Source: Actinomycetota bacterium (lineage in GTDB: Bacteria > Actinomycetota > Humimicrobiia > Humimicrobiales > Humimicrobiaceae). Taken from it: 8,283 nucleotides of DNA. A program made the position numbers and the translations under genes. Every line of letters begins with the position of its first letter. Within the stretch, counting starts at the first letter, position 1. Of this stretch, positions 1 through 5,330 are shown piece by piece. The DNA is taken from NCBI GenBank assembly GCA_023475715.1, contig JAMCVO010000635.1:1-8283 (forward strand), read 5' to 3'. The notes beneath the pieces are model-generated. The model had not been told where the DNA came from. It searched no databases and was given only the letters and a program-made list of their open reading frames with translations.

Positions 1-26
1 CCACCCGGTTCATGATTGTAGTCAAG

Positions 27-54
27 TTTCTTCCCCTTTTCTTTCTCCCCTCTT
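27..54 (+). other. Uninterrupted polypyrimidine tract upstream of the lipoprotein gene
   Basis: All 28 bases are C or T, in the 89 bases before the first gene. A related but less pure tract lies at 2148-2185, upstream of the exported solenoid gene. Both run into a similar block, CTTACCTTATCTAAAT at 52-67 and CTTACCCTATCTTTAT at 2164-2179, matching at 13 of 16 positions. It could be part of a promoter region or the tail of a terminator for a gene left of the window. No hairpin precedes it inside the window. Nothing else is recognisable in positions 1-89. Confidence 0.3.
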
Positions 55-89
55 ACCTTATCTAAATACTAAAAGACTAGATTTCTGAT

Positions 90-1172
90 ATGAATAAAAA
101 AGAAGGTTTTATTAGAATGGCAGCTGCTACTGCGATAGGTTTCTCAACTTTGAACGGATGTACCGAACCAAATCCTAGCCCAATTTCACGTCCAGTTATC
201 ACTTATACCCCTGAAGCAGGTTCCCAATTACTTGATCTTAAAGAACAAGCCTGGAGACAACTCTCCCCTTTAGAAAGGATTAATAGACTTGAAGAAGGCC
301 GATTGCCCGATTTCAGGAGCTTTAATTTGACAAAAGAACTTGTTGTAGCAACAGCACAATTTTACCACCAGGAAACTAATTCACCAATTACTCCTGATGA
401 AATGGTTCAAAATGTATCGATAAAACACCCAGAACAAATAGCAAGTGAGCTAGAAAATTCACTGCAGATTCAATTGGGTCCTGCCCAAAAAAAGAGTCTA
501 AGCTTAATGCGCGTCATTGAATCAGAAGGCAAAAAAGTTTTTATTAATTCTGATATTTTAGCCTTAGATATCCAAACGTACATTGATAACGGAGGAGCCG
601 TATTATTACAATTAAAAGGAAAAGATATCACCACTGTTTATACGAAAGGTATGCTCTTTGCTGCGTTTTCTGCTATAAATGCTTCGAAAGAAAAGTTGTT
701 GATCAAAAATCCCCCTGTTGTTATTGCTGTTGGTAACGATTTAATAGAAATAAATTCACTCAATGAATTCGCTCTCTTTGGTCATGATACAAACACTGGG
801 GAAAATTTTGTTGGTGATGGAGCAAGAATAGCATTTGATTCTTATATTTCTTTAAATATCGGCACCAAAAGCGGATCATATACCGGCCGTGATACTAATG
901 TACTCGCTGCTGGTCTTGTCCGTCACCTGAATCAAAAAATAAAAATGGATGATGAAGAATTTTTGGATTATTATTTTGGCAGAAAAAATGCAGAGAACTT
1001 CCTCATAAGAATCGCATCTGCCAAAGATCCTATAAGTCCGGATATTAAAACCTCTCTTCAGGTTTTAGCAGTTATCGGCTTATGCTTTGATGGAAAAATA
1101 TCATCTGAGGATGCAAAAAATAGAATCGACACGCTTCTTACTCCTTCTACTTTTAAACCCTCCGTTACTTGA
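90..1172 (+). CDS. Predicted lipoprotein of unknown function
   Basis: I do not recognise a family. The 360-residue protein starts with a short basic n-region (NKK, then R9), an alanine-rich h-region and a lipobox-like LNGC ending at Cys24. It is therefore probably exported, lipid-modified and anchored to the outer face of the membrane. A proline-rich linker (about 28-42) leads into a soluble alpha/beta domain. Residues 149-156 look like a beta strand (KVFINSDI), and 184-199 form a helix containing AAFSA. The second half is helical with a GRDTN segment near 266-270. The helix sits where some secreted zincin peptidases carry HExxH, but no zinc ligands are present, so no enzymatic role is claimed. 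No Shine-Dalgarno sequence precedes the ATG, which was chosen because it gives the complete signal peptide. No convincing promoter was found; there is a polypyrimidine tract upstream. The stop is TGA and a tRNA gene follows 112 bases later. Confidence 0.85.
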   Translation: MNKKEGFIRMAAATAIGFSTLNGCTEPNPSPISRPVITYTPEAGSQLLDLKEQAWRQLSPLERINRLEEGRLPDFRSFNLTKELVVATAQFYHQETNSPITPDEMVQNVSIKHPEQIASELENSLQIQLGPAQKKSLSLMRVIESEGKKVFINSDILALDIQTYIDNGGAVLLQLKGKDITTVYTKGMLFAAFSAINASKEKLLIKNPPVVIAVGNDLIEINSLNEFALFGHDTNTGENFVGDGARIAFDSYISLNIGTKSGSYTGRDTNVLAAGLVRHLNQKIKMDDEEFLDYYFGRKNAENFLIRIASAKDPISPDIKTSLQVLAVIGLCFDGKISSEDAKNRIDTLLTPSTFKPSVT

Positions 1173-1243
1173 TGATGTTTATTGGTAACCTCATTGTTTA
1201 TTGGAAAAGTATTTTCAAATTACATTATTCAATACAATAGAAA

Positions 1244-1272
1244 TTGCAAAAAGATCTGAGGCAGGATATAAT
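1244..1272 (+). promoter_or_regulatory. Sigma-70-type promoter of tRNA-Trp
   Basis: TTGCAA at 1244-1249 and a perfect TATAAT at 1267-1272 are separated by 17 bases. The predicted start of transcription is near 1279, about six bases before the first base of the mature tRNA, so very little 5' leader would need RNase P removal. Confidence 0.75.
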
Positions 1273-1284
1273 AAATTAGATTTT

Positions 1285-1355
1285 AGGGATGTGGTGAAAT
1301 GGTATCACAGCAGTCTCCAAAACTGCTTTTCTCGGTTCGAGTCCGAGCATCCCTG
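1285..1355 (+). tRNA. trnW: tRNA-Trp (anticodon CCA)
   Basis: A full cloverleaf can be drawn by hand. The acceptor stem pairs 1285-1291 (AGGGATG) with 1348-1354 (CATCCCT). The D stem pairs GTGA 1294-1297 with TCAC 1305-1308. The anticodon stem pairs GCAGT 1310-1314 with ACTGC 1322-1326 around loop CTCCAAA, putting the anticodon CCA at 1317-1319. The T stem pairs CTCGG 1331-1335 with CCGAG 1343-1347 around TTCGAGT. The discriminator base is G1355, as usual for bacterial tRNA-Trp. The 3' CCA is not encoded (CAA follows), so a CCA-adding enzyme is needed. Reading only UGG fits the use of TGA as a stop in this window. At 71 bases it is compact, with a 7-base D loop and a 4-base variable region. 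Confidence 0.95.
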
Positions 1356-1434
1356 CAAAAACCCTAATTCAACTATTTACTAATTACCCTCCTTCTATTA
1401 TTCAAGGTACTGGTATTTCTGCTTGAGATTTAAC

Positions 1435-1449
1435 ATAATAATAATAATA
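1435..1449 (+). repeat. (ATA)5 triplet repeat abutting a start codon
   Basis: Five perfect ATA units end at the A of the ATG of the SRPBCC gene. The preceding C1434 makes CATAAT (1434-1439), a possible -10 hexamer nine bases before the start. Slippage in this repeat would change the spacing between -10 and ATG. Confidence 0.6.
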
Positions 1450-1949
1450 TGATTGTTCAGAGTAAATACGAAAAGCACTATGAAGAAATTGCAGAAGTGC
1501 CTGCAGAGCCAAAATCTGTTTTTACTTTCGTGGATGATCACAAAAACTTCTCTTCCCATATGAGCCAATCTTCGTGGATGATGGGTGGCAGCAAAATGGA
1601 AACAATAATTGATGAAGGGAAAGGTCAAAAAGCTGGATCACATATTAAAATGAGGGGAAAAATCTTCGGTATCAATTTATTTCTTGATGAGGTTATCACT
1701 CAACATGAAGCACCATATCGCAAAGCGTGGGAAACAGTGGGAAAAATAAACCTTGTGGTAATTGACCATTATAAGCTTGGATTCGAAATTATTCCTAATA
1801 ATCATTCCTCAAAATTAAAGGTGTACATTGATTACAATCTGCCTAAATCCTGGAAAACTAGATTGCTTGGCGTTTTATTTGGAGAAATATATGCAAAATG
1901 GTGTGTGAGACAGATGTATCAGGGAGTGAAGAATCATTTTCAAAGCTGA
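1449..1949 (+). CDS. SRPBCC-fold protein (polyketide cyclase/START-like)
   Basis: This 166-residue cytoplasmic protein has the length and layout of a single SRPBCC (Bet v 1/START-like) domain, a helix-grip fold enclosing a hydrophobic cavity. The first strand is followed by PKSVFTFVDDHKNF (21-34), the usual helix and 'Vf.fvdd..n' start of these proteins. Beta strands follow with charged turns, such as the GSHIKMRGKI region at 63-72. A long C-terminal helix (about 136-163) closes the cavity. There is no signal peptide. Members bind hydrophobic ligands or assist enzymes, and the substrate cannot be read from the sequence. No Shine-Dalgarno sequence lies before the ATG; instead an (ATA)5 repeat abuts it, so the mRNA leader is probably very short. 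The tRNA-Trp gene lies 93 bases upstream and an AT-rich stem-loop follows the TGA stop. Domain assignment rests on pattern and length, not on a profile search. Confidence 0.75.
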   Translation: MIVQSKYEKHYEEIAEVPAEPKSVFTFVDDHKNFSSHMSQSSWMMGGSKMETIIDEGKGQKAGSHIKMRGKIFGINLFLDEVITQHEAPYRKAWETVGKINLVVIDHYKLGFEIIPNNHSSKLKVYIDYNLPKSWKTRLLGVLFGEIYAKWCVRQMYQGVKNHFQS

Positions 1950-1961
1950 GTTGATAATTTA

Positions 1962-2008
1962 GAAGAGAAATTATTGGATCTTACCAAGCTCATTGGATAA
2001 TTTTCTTC
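1962..2008 (+). terminator. AT-rich stem-loop after the SRPBCC gene, possible terminator
   Basis: GAAGAGAAATTAT (1962-1974) pairs with ATAATTTTCTTC (1997-2008) over 12 base pairs with one bulged G. Inside the 22-base loop, TTGG and CCAA (1984-1987) could pair further. It begins 12 bases after the stop codon. A competing smaller hairpin pairs ATAATTT (1954-1960) with AAATTAT (1968-1974). No clean T run follows, only T-rich sequence, so termination is uncertain. Confidence 0.35.
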
Positions 2009-2053
2009 ATTTGACATTTGACCTTTTTACCTGAGGCAACCCCAATAGGATAA

Positions 2054-2146
2054 AACTATACGCAAAAGACAGTAAAAGACGAAGCTGACAATGCCGGCCA
2101 AAATTCTTTAAATCAGTCCGTTCCACAGGAAAATTCTGTAAATTAA
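2054..2146 (+). pseudogene. Possible vestigial C-terminal tail of a lost gene
   Basis: A 30-codon open stretch with no ATG, GTG or TTG start lies between TAA at 2051-2053 and TAA at 2144-2146. Its product is rich in N, Q, S, D, E and V (for example KDEADNAGQNSLNQSVPQ). That is typical of the disordered tail of an exported or surface protein, and it is unlike the AT-rich non-coding sequence on either side. No homologue is recognised, and random occurrence of 30 open codons is quite possible. The rest of the 1950-2222 gap holds the stem-loop at 1962-2008, a tandem ATTTGAC pair near 2009-2022 and a pyrimidine-rich stretch at 2148-2185. Confidence 0.25.
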
Positions 2147-2222
2147 ATCTTTCTTTCCCTATCCTTACCCTATCTTTATTTTTTTCATAAAAGGCTGTAC
2201 TATATATTAAGATACTGATTTT

Positions 2223-3386
2223 ATGAAAAAACTGATCTTATTTATACTTTTTGCCTTTATCTTTATTTTTGGTATTGCTCTCCCCGCCTCTGCGCAAAAT
2301 ACGGATAAAAAGCAGACAAATATTGTCCTTCCCCAGAATCAAACCGTAAATAATGATTACTTTGCTTCTGGTGATAATGTAACCTTATCCGGAACAGTAA
2401 ATGGCGACGCTTATGTTGCCGGAGGAAATGTAGTAATCGAAGGAACAGTAAATGGAGATTTACTTGTTGCCGGAGGAAATGTGAACATTCGTGGTAGAGT
2501 GACGAATGATGTTCGGGCAGCTGGCGGACAGGTAAATGTTTCCGGAAATATTGGAGGAAATTTAACTGTTGCTGGAGGCTCTATAAACATTACAGATGCA
2601 GCAAGACTAACTGGCAGCTTAGTTGCTGCGGGTGGAAGCCTGGAAGTATTTGCTCCAATTGGAAAAGAAGCAAATATTGCCGGCGGACAAATTACTTTGG
2701 GAAACAGTGTCGCAAAATTTGTTAACGCCAGTGTTGGACAATTAACAGTAACTTCAAGAGCCAGAATTAATGGGGATTTAAATTATTGGAGCAATACCAA
2801 GGCAAATATTCAGCAAGGAGCGGTTGTTGAAGGGCAAACGAGACAAAATCTAGTTGAAAGACCAAGAGAACCAAAACTCCAGGATGTTGCGGGGGCATTT
2901 GCCGCCGCCAGCTTATTCTTTAAAATTGTTTCATTCCTTTCTTACTTAGTTGTTGGATTATTGCTGATCAGATTTGCTCCTGTTTACTCGAGGGAAATTG
3001 GTAATACAGTCATAAAAAATCCCTGGATGAGTCTGCTGGTAGGATTTTTGGCATTTATTCTGGCACCGATACTTTTTGTAATGCTGCTTATCACCATAAT
3101 TGGAATTCCCCTAGCTCTCATTCTCTTGGCTGTATTTTTGATAAAACTATTTCTTTCGGTTATTTTCGCTTCATTAGCTATTGGATATTTAATTTTGAAA
3201 CAGTCAGAGAAAAACGTAAATCTTAATTGGGCTCTGGTGCTTGGTCTAATTATTTATGAAATCGCTACACTAATTCCAGTCTTAGGCGGATTAGTAACGC
3301 TATTTGCTTTCCTTTTTGGGCTGGGAGCAATCTTGATTGCTGAAAAAAATATTTATCTTTCCTTAAAATCCAAAAACCTCATTTAA
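2223..3386 (+). CDS. Exported bactofilin-like beta-solenoid protein with C-terminal membrane domain
   Basis: The 387-residue protein opens with a clear Sec signal peptide (MKK, hydrophobic core, cleavage after ASA at residue 24). Residues 48-205 are a right-handed beta-solenoid of the polymer-forming/bactofilin type. Glycine pairs preceded by alanine (AGGN, AGGQ or AGGS) recur at residues 66, 83, 100, 117, 136 and 153. The period is 17 residues, with one 19-residue step. A polar linker with VERPREPK (211-218) leads to a hydrophobic domain with about five or six membrane segments between 228 and 373, and a short basic tail. Unlike classical cytosolic bactofilins, the solenoid should face outside the membrane. 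I recall this arrangement being annotated as DUF8173, but that is from memory. It may form an envelope scaffold. No Shine-Dalgarno sequence is visible. TATATT at 2203-2208, 14 bases from the ATG, is a plausible -10. Confidence 0.85.
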   Translation: MKKLILFILFAFIFIFGIALPASAQNTDKKQTNIVLPQNQTVNNDYFASGDNVTLSGTVNGDAYVAGGNVVIEGTVNGDLLVAGGNVNIRGRVTNDVRAAGGQVNVSGNIGGNLTVAGGSINITDAARLTGSLVAAGGSLEVFAPIGKEANIAGGQITLGNSVAKFVNASVGQLTVTSRARINGDLNYWSNTKANIQQGAVVEGQTRQNLVERPREPKLQDVAGAFAAASLFFKIVSFLSYLVVGLLLIRFAPVYSREIGNTVIKNPWMSLLVGFLAFILAPILFVMLLITIIGIPLALILLAVFLIKLFLSVIFASLAIGYLILKQSEKNVNLNWALVLGLIIYEIATLIPVLGGLVTLFAFLFGLGAILIAEKNIYLSLKSKNLI

Positions 3387-3411
3387 ATTAATCATTCTTT
3401 ATCTGCACAAA

Positions 3412-3440
3412 TTGCGAATTTTACCAACTTATGCTATACC
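3412..3440 (+). promoter_or_regulatory. Promoter of the kinase gene, leaderless geometry
   Basis: TTGCGA (3412-3417) and TATACC (3435-3440) are 17 bases apart, and the -10 is extended by TG at 3432-3433. Only six bases separate the -10 from the ATG at 3447, so transcription should begin at or next to the start codon. Confidence 0.6.
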
Positions 3441-3446
3441 ATAAAA

Positions 3447-4235
3447 ATGGAGGATTTGAATAAAGCCACATCTTCAAATATGCAAACCGAACCAAGACCA
3501 GAATTAGCTCCAAAAATGAATGAAGAACAGCTATTGTCTTATTTATCTGACTATCTACGAAGTATTCCAAAAGAAGGCACAAAGGTGATTACTCTAATTG
3601 GCGGACCGGCAAGCGGAAAAGGTATTCTAGCTAAAAAAATGGCGACTATTTTAGGCAGAACCGCTGTTTTAAGTACGGATAATTATCTGGTTGGAGATAG
3701 AAATTACAGAAGAACAAATATTGAAGATCCAGGTCTCAGCCCCCTCAAAAAATATGATTTTGATTTTCTAAAAAAACAAATCGAGGATATTATGAAACTT
3801 CAAGATGGTGAGGAAATCCGCATTCCTATTTATGATGGACACACCGGCATAGCAATCAGCCAGGATCCAAATAATAAACCAGATCCTTCGACTTATCCTG
3901 AGGAAATTCAGGGCAGGCAGGATTTTATAATTGTTGAAGGTGATTTTCAGGAATTACCTGAGGAAATAATTGATAAACTAATCTATCTTCATGTTAATGA
4001 TAAAACTAGACGGGAAAATAGACTCCATAGAGATTCTGCTAAAAGAAATGCAGATGTTGACAGCATTAATAAAAACTTTGATTCACGCCAGAAAACACAG
4101 TTCATACCCTTTACTTTGCCTCAAAAAGACAAAGCACATTTAGTTATAGAAGTAGATCCACAACCCCTTGAACAGCCAACTCCGGAAACTAAATTCTTAT
4201 ACACATATACCGTTCAAGAACAAAAAGCAGCATGA
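3447..4235 (+). CDS. Uridine kinase/phosphoribulokinase-like P-loop kinase
   Basis: The 262-residue cytoplasmic protein has the order of motifs seen in uridine kinase-type NTPases. A helical N-terminal stretch comes first (1-44). The P-loop is GGPASGKG (52-59), after the strand KVITLI. LSTDNY (75-80) is the usual substrate-site 'D(N/D)(Y/F)Y' region. YDFDFL (103-108) and IPIYD (126-130) follow, then the second beta strand with acidic end DFIIVEG (159-165). An arginine-rich lid completes the set (DKTRRENRLHRDSAKR, 185-200). It should transfer phosphate from ATP to a small molecule, probably a nucleoside or sugar alcohol; the substrate is not determined. The position usually S or T after the P-loop lysine is Gly59, followed by Ile. 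That recalls adenylate kinase GKGT but lacks its T. The N-terminal 40 residues and acidic, proline-rich C-terminus are longer than in compact uridine kinases. A 42-codon membrane-protein gene begins 14 bases after the TGA and may be co-transcribed. Confidence 0.8.
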   Translation: MEDLNKATSSNMQTEPRPELAPKMNEEQLLSYLSDYLRSIPKEGTKVITLIGGPASGKGILAKKMATILGRTAVLSTDNYLVGDRNYRRTNIEDPGLSPLKKYDFDFLKKQIEDIMKLQDGEEIRIPIYDGHTGIAISQDPNNKPDPSTYPEEIQGRQDFIIVEGDFQELPEEIIDKLIYLHVNDKTRRENRLHRDSAKRNADVDSINKNFDSRQKTQFIPFTLPQKDKAHLVIEVDPQPLEQPTPETKFLYTYTVQEQKAA

Positions 4236-4249
4236 TTTAGTAATGTTCT

Positions 4250-4378
4250 ATGGACTTAAAAGAAAGAAAGGATAAGTTTTCTTTTAACGAATGGCGGATG
4301 ATTGGTTTTGCTTTAGCTGTGTTATCCCTCGGCCTCGCCATTGCCTACATCGGCTTTATTCTTCTTTCAAAACATTAG
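4250..4378 (+). CDS. Small single-pass membrane protein (42 aa)
   Basis: This short open frame encodes 42 residues in two parts. A charged, lysine-rich head comes first (MDLKERKDKFSFNEWR, 1-16). One strongly hydrophobic span of about 22 residues follows (18-39), ending SKH. Such a head-and-span design is very unlikely by chance. The basic head predicts an N-in, C-out orientation. It lies 14 bases after the kinase stop in the same direction, has no promoter or Shine-Dalgarno sequence of its own that I can see, and is probably read from the kinase transcript. No family is recognised. It could be a membrane anchor or regulator for a neighbour, but nothing shows which. A GC-rich hairpin at 4379-4393 starts immediately after its TAG stop. 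Confidence 0.65.
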   Translation: MDLKERKDKFSFNEWRMIGFALAVLSLGLAIAYIGFILLSKH

Positions 4379-4393
4379 AGGGGCACCGTCCCT
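4379..4393. repeat. Short GC-rich hairpin between convergent genes
   Basis: AGGGG (4379-4383) pairs with TCCCT (4389-4393), one pair being G-T, around loop CACCG. It fills the gap between the stop of the small membrane protein and the stop of the minus-strand orphan, overlapping the latter by two bases. The GC content contrasts with the AT-rich surroundings. No T run follows on either strand, so it is not a classical terminator. It may be a REP-type element. Confidence 0.35.
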
Positions 4394-5036
4394 ATTGTGT
4401 TATTAATTCTCTGGAGAATTCTTCATAACGATCTAAAAAAATTCCGATTGCAGTAAAAGAACCAGTGCGTTCTAAAAGCATTTTCAATTCTAGAGGAAAT
4501 AAGCTTGAATCACGAAAAAAATCTGATAAAGTTGAATTCTGTCTTGCGGAAGCATACATTCTTTTTAATAAATCGTCAGGAATAGGAGTTGTTTTTGGCA
4601 TCTCCTCTTTCTGGGGCAAAAATTCTTTGAAAGGCACAGAAATATCTGGAACCCCAAATAAGCCGTCGCGAAGATTAGTAACAAACTCATCAGCAAAAAA
4701 TGTTCTATAAATAAGCATTAATTCTATGCTTCTTAAAGTGTGTCCCATAACATATGCACCGGTATTTTCTAAAACTGTTGATCTTTCAAAAAAACTTCTA
4801 AATCTTTCCATGAATTCATTAGGATTATCAAGAGGATGTGTTTGATTAGTTAAACGTTCCGTTTCCAAATGGTAATCTATTAGTCCATTTCTTCCTGCCT
4901 CTATTAATTTGTCTGCGAAAAGACTGATTTTTGAACGGGGATGGCCGTGGCGAATTTCCACATCATATAAATTTTCAATTTCATTTTTAAATTCTTGTTT
5001 ACCAGCAAAACTGTTTAGATAATTTTCTACTGACAT
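4392..5036 (-). CDS. Orphan protein, family member A (paralogue of 6152-6805)
   Basis: I recognise no named family in this 214-residue, mostly helical, soluble protein without signal peptide or membrane span. It aligns along its whole length with the protein encoded at 6152-6805. Shared landmarks are the MS-x-E start, FK (16-17), HG (30-31), an (F/L)A(D/E)K helix (40-43), GL-x-x-Y (51-55) and ER (60-61). Further on come G-x(4)-G-x(6)-E (93-105), EF (117-118), G-x-P (128-130) and a C-terminal block M-x(8)-T-x-S-x-x-F...P-x-x-LK-x-x-LE (160-189). Gaps needed are small. A good promoter sits just upstream (TATAAT 13 bases from the ATG), leaving a leader of about seven bases and no Shine-Dalgarno sequence. 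The gene is convergent with the kinase/small membrane protein pair. Function is unknown; cysteine is absent and no obvious catalytic motif is conserved between the two copies. Confidence 0.85.
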   Translation of the reverse strand: MSVENYLNSFAGKQEFKNEIENLYDVEIRHGHPRSKISLFADKLIEAGRNGLIDYHLETERLTNQTHPLDNPNEFMERFRSFFERSTVLENTGAYVMGHTLRSIELMLIYRTFFADEFVTNLRDGLFGVPDISVPFKEFLPQKEEMPKTTPIPDDLLKRMYASARQNSTLSDFFRDSSLFPLELKMLLERTGSFTAIGIFLDRYEEFSRELITQ

Positions 5037-5049
5037 AAATTTTAAAAAA

Positions 5050-5077
5050 ATTATACCCTTCTTACTGCATTTTGCAA
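5050..5077 (-). promoter_or_regulatory. Promoter of orphan A
   Basis: Read on the minus strand, TTGCAA (5077-5072) and a perfect TATAAT (5055-5050) are 16 bases apart. Thirteen bases separate the -10 from the ATG at 5036. The bases TATACCCTTC at 5052-5061, which overlap this -10, recur as an inverted copy at 5179-5188. Confidence 0.7.
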
Positions 5078-5118
5078 CTTTTTCGTTAGAAAAATGTTGT
5101 TAAATCAGTCTAGAAGGA

Positions 5119-5188
5119 GTTATGCCCGCACCACTACGAAGTAGCTAGCCCCCCTTGGGGGATAACATTATCAGGGGTGAAGGGTATA
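5119..5188. other. GC-rich, densely foldable intergenic island
   Basis: This island lies in the 294-base gap between orphan A and the DUF4389 gene and is far more GC-rich than its surroundings. Visible pairings are CCCCC (5150-5154) with GGGGG (5157-5161), CTAC-GAA-GTAG (5134-5144) and GATAA-CA-TTATC (5161-5172). An outer GTTAT (5119-5123) with ATAAC (5162-5166) can be extended by CCC/GGG. Some exclude each other. The right arm GAAGGGTATA (5179-5188) is a perfect 10-base inverted copy of 5052-5061. The features suit a structured RNA, a protein-binding site or the scar of a mobile element. No known RNA family was recognised. No promoter clearly drives it on either strand. Confidence 0.4.
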
Positions 5189-5226
5189 TCAACCGAGACC
5201 CGATTCAAACATTAAAAGAATAGAGG

Positions 5227-5249
5227 TAAAGCAAATGGAAAATGCTTTA
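5227..5249. repeat. 7-bp inverted repeat upstream of the DUF4389 promoter
   Basis: TAAAGCA (5227-5233) and TGCTTTA (5243-5249) are perfect inverted arms around a nine-base AT-rich loop. They end 35 bases before the -35 box of the DUF4389 gene. It could be an operator or an RNA hairpin. No T run follows on either strand. Confidence 0.35.
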
Positions 5250-5284
5250 AGAAATGGACAGCAAATCACATTAAAACACGCCAC

Positions 5285-5314
5285 TTGACAGGCAATTAAA
5301 AAATGAGCTATTCT
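5285..5314 (+). promoter_or_regulatory. Promoter of the DUF4389 gene
   Basis: A perfect TTGACA (5285-5290) and TATTCT (5309-5314) are 18 bases apart. Sixteen bases separate the -10 from the ATG at 5331, predicting a leader of about ten bases. Confidence 0.6.
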
Positions 5315-5330
5315 TAGATTAATAGATAAA

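Noticed and set aside
1201..1383. 60-codon open frame starting with TTG
   Set aside because: It contains the whole tRNA-Trp gene and its promoter, has an unlikely start and no family resemblance.
1398..1628. Minus-strand open frame of 76 codons
   Set aside because: It lies mostly antisense to the SRPBCC gene, and the sense frame has clear domain structure.
4465..4710. Plus-strand open frame of 81 codons
   Set aside because: It is antisense to orphan A, whose reading is supported by its paralogue and promoter.
5122..5148. Eight-codon frame (ATG to TAG) after GAAGGAG in the GC-rich island
   Set aside because: The spacing between GGAG and ATG is only two bases and the peptide is tiny, so it is likely chance; a leader-peptide role could not be supported.
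5119..5166. Integron attC-like site
   Set aside because: The outer arms read GTT...AAC, the reverse of the RYYYAAC...GTTRRRY order, and no cassette or integrase is present.
5235..5288. 17-codon frame preceded by GAGGT seven bases upstream
   Set aside because: It is too short to support. Its start lies in a hairpin loop, its end runs into the -35 box of the DUF4389 gene, and no chosen start in this window has a Shine-Dalgarno sequence.
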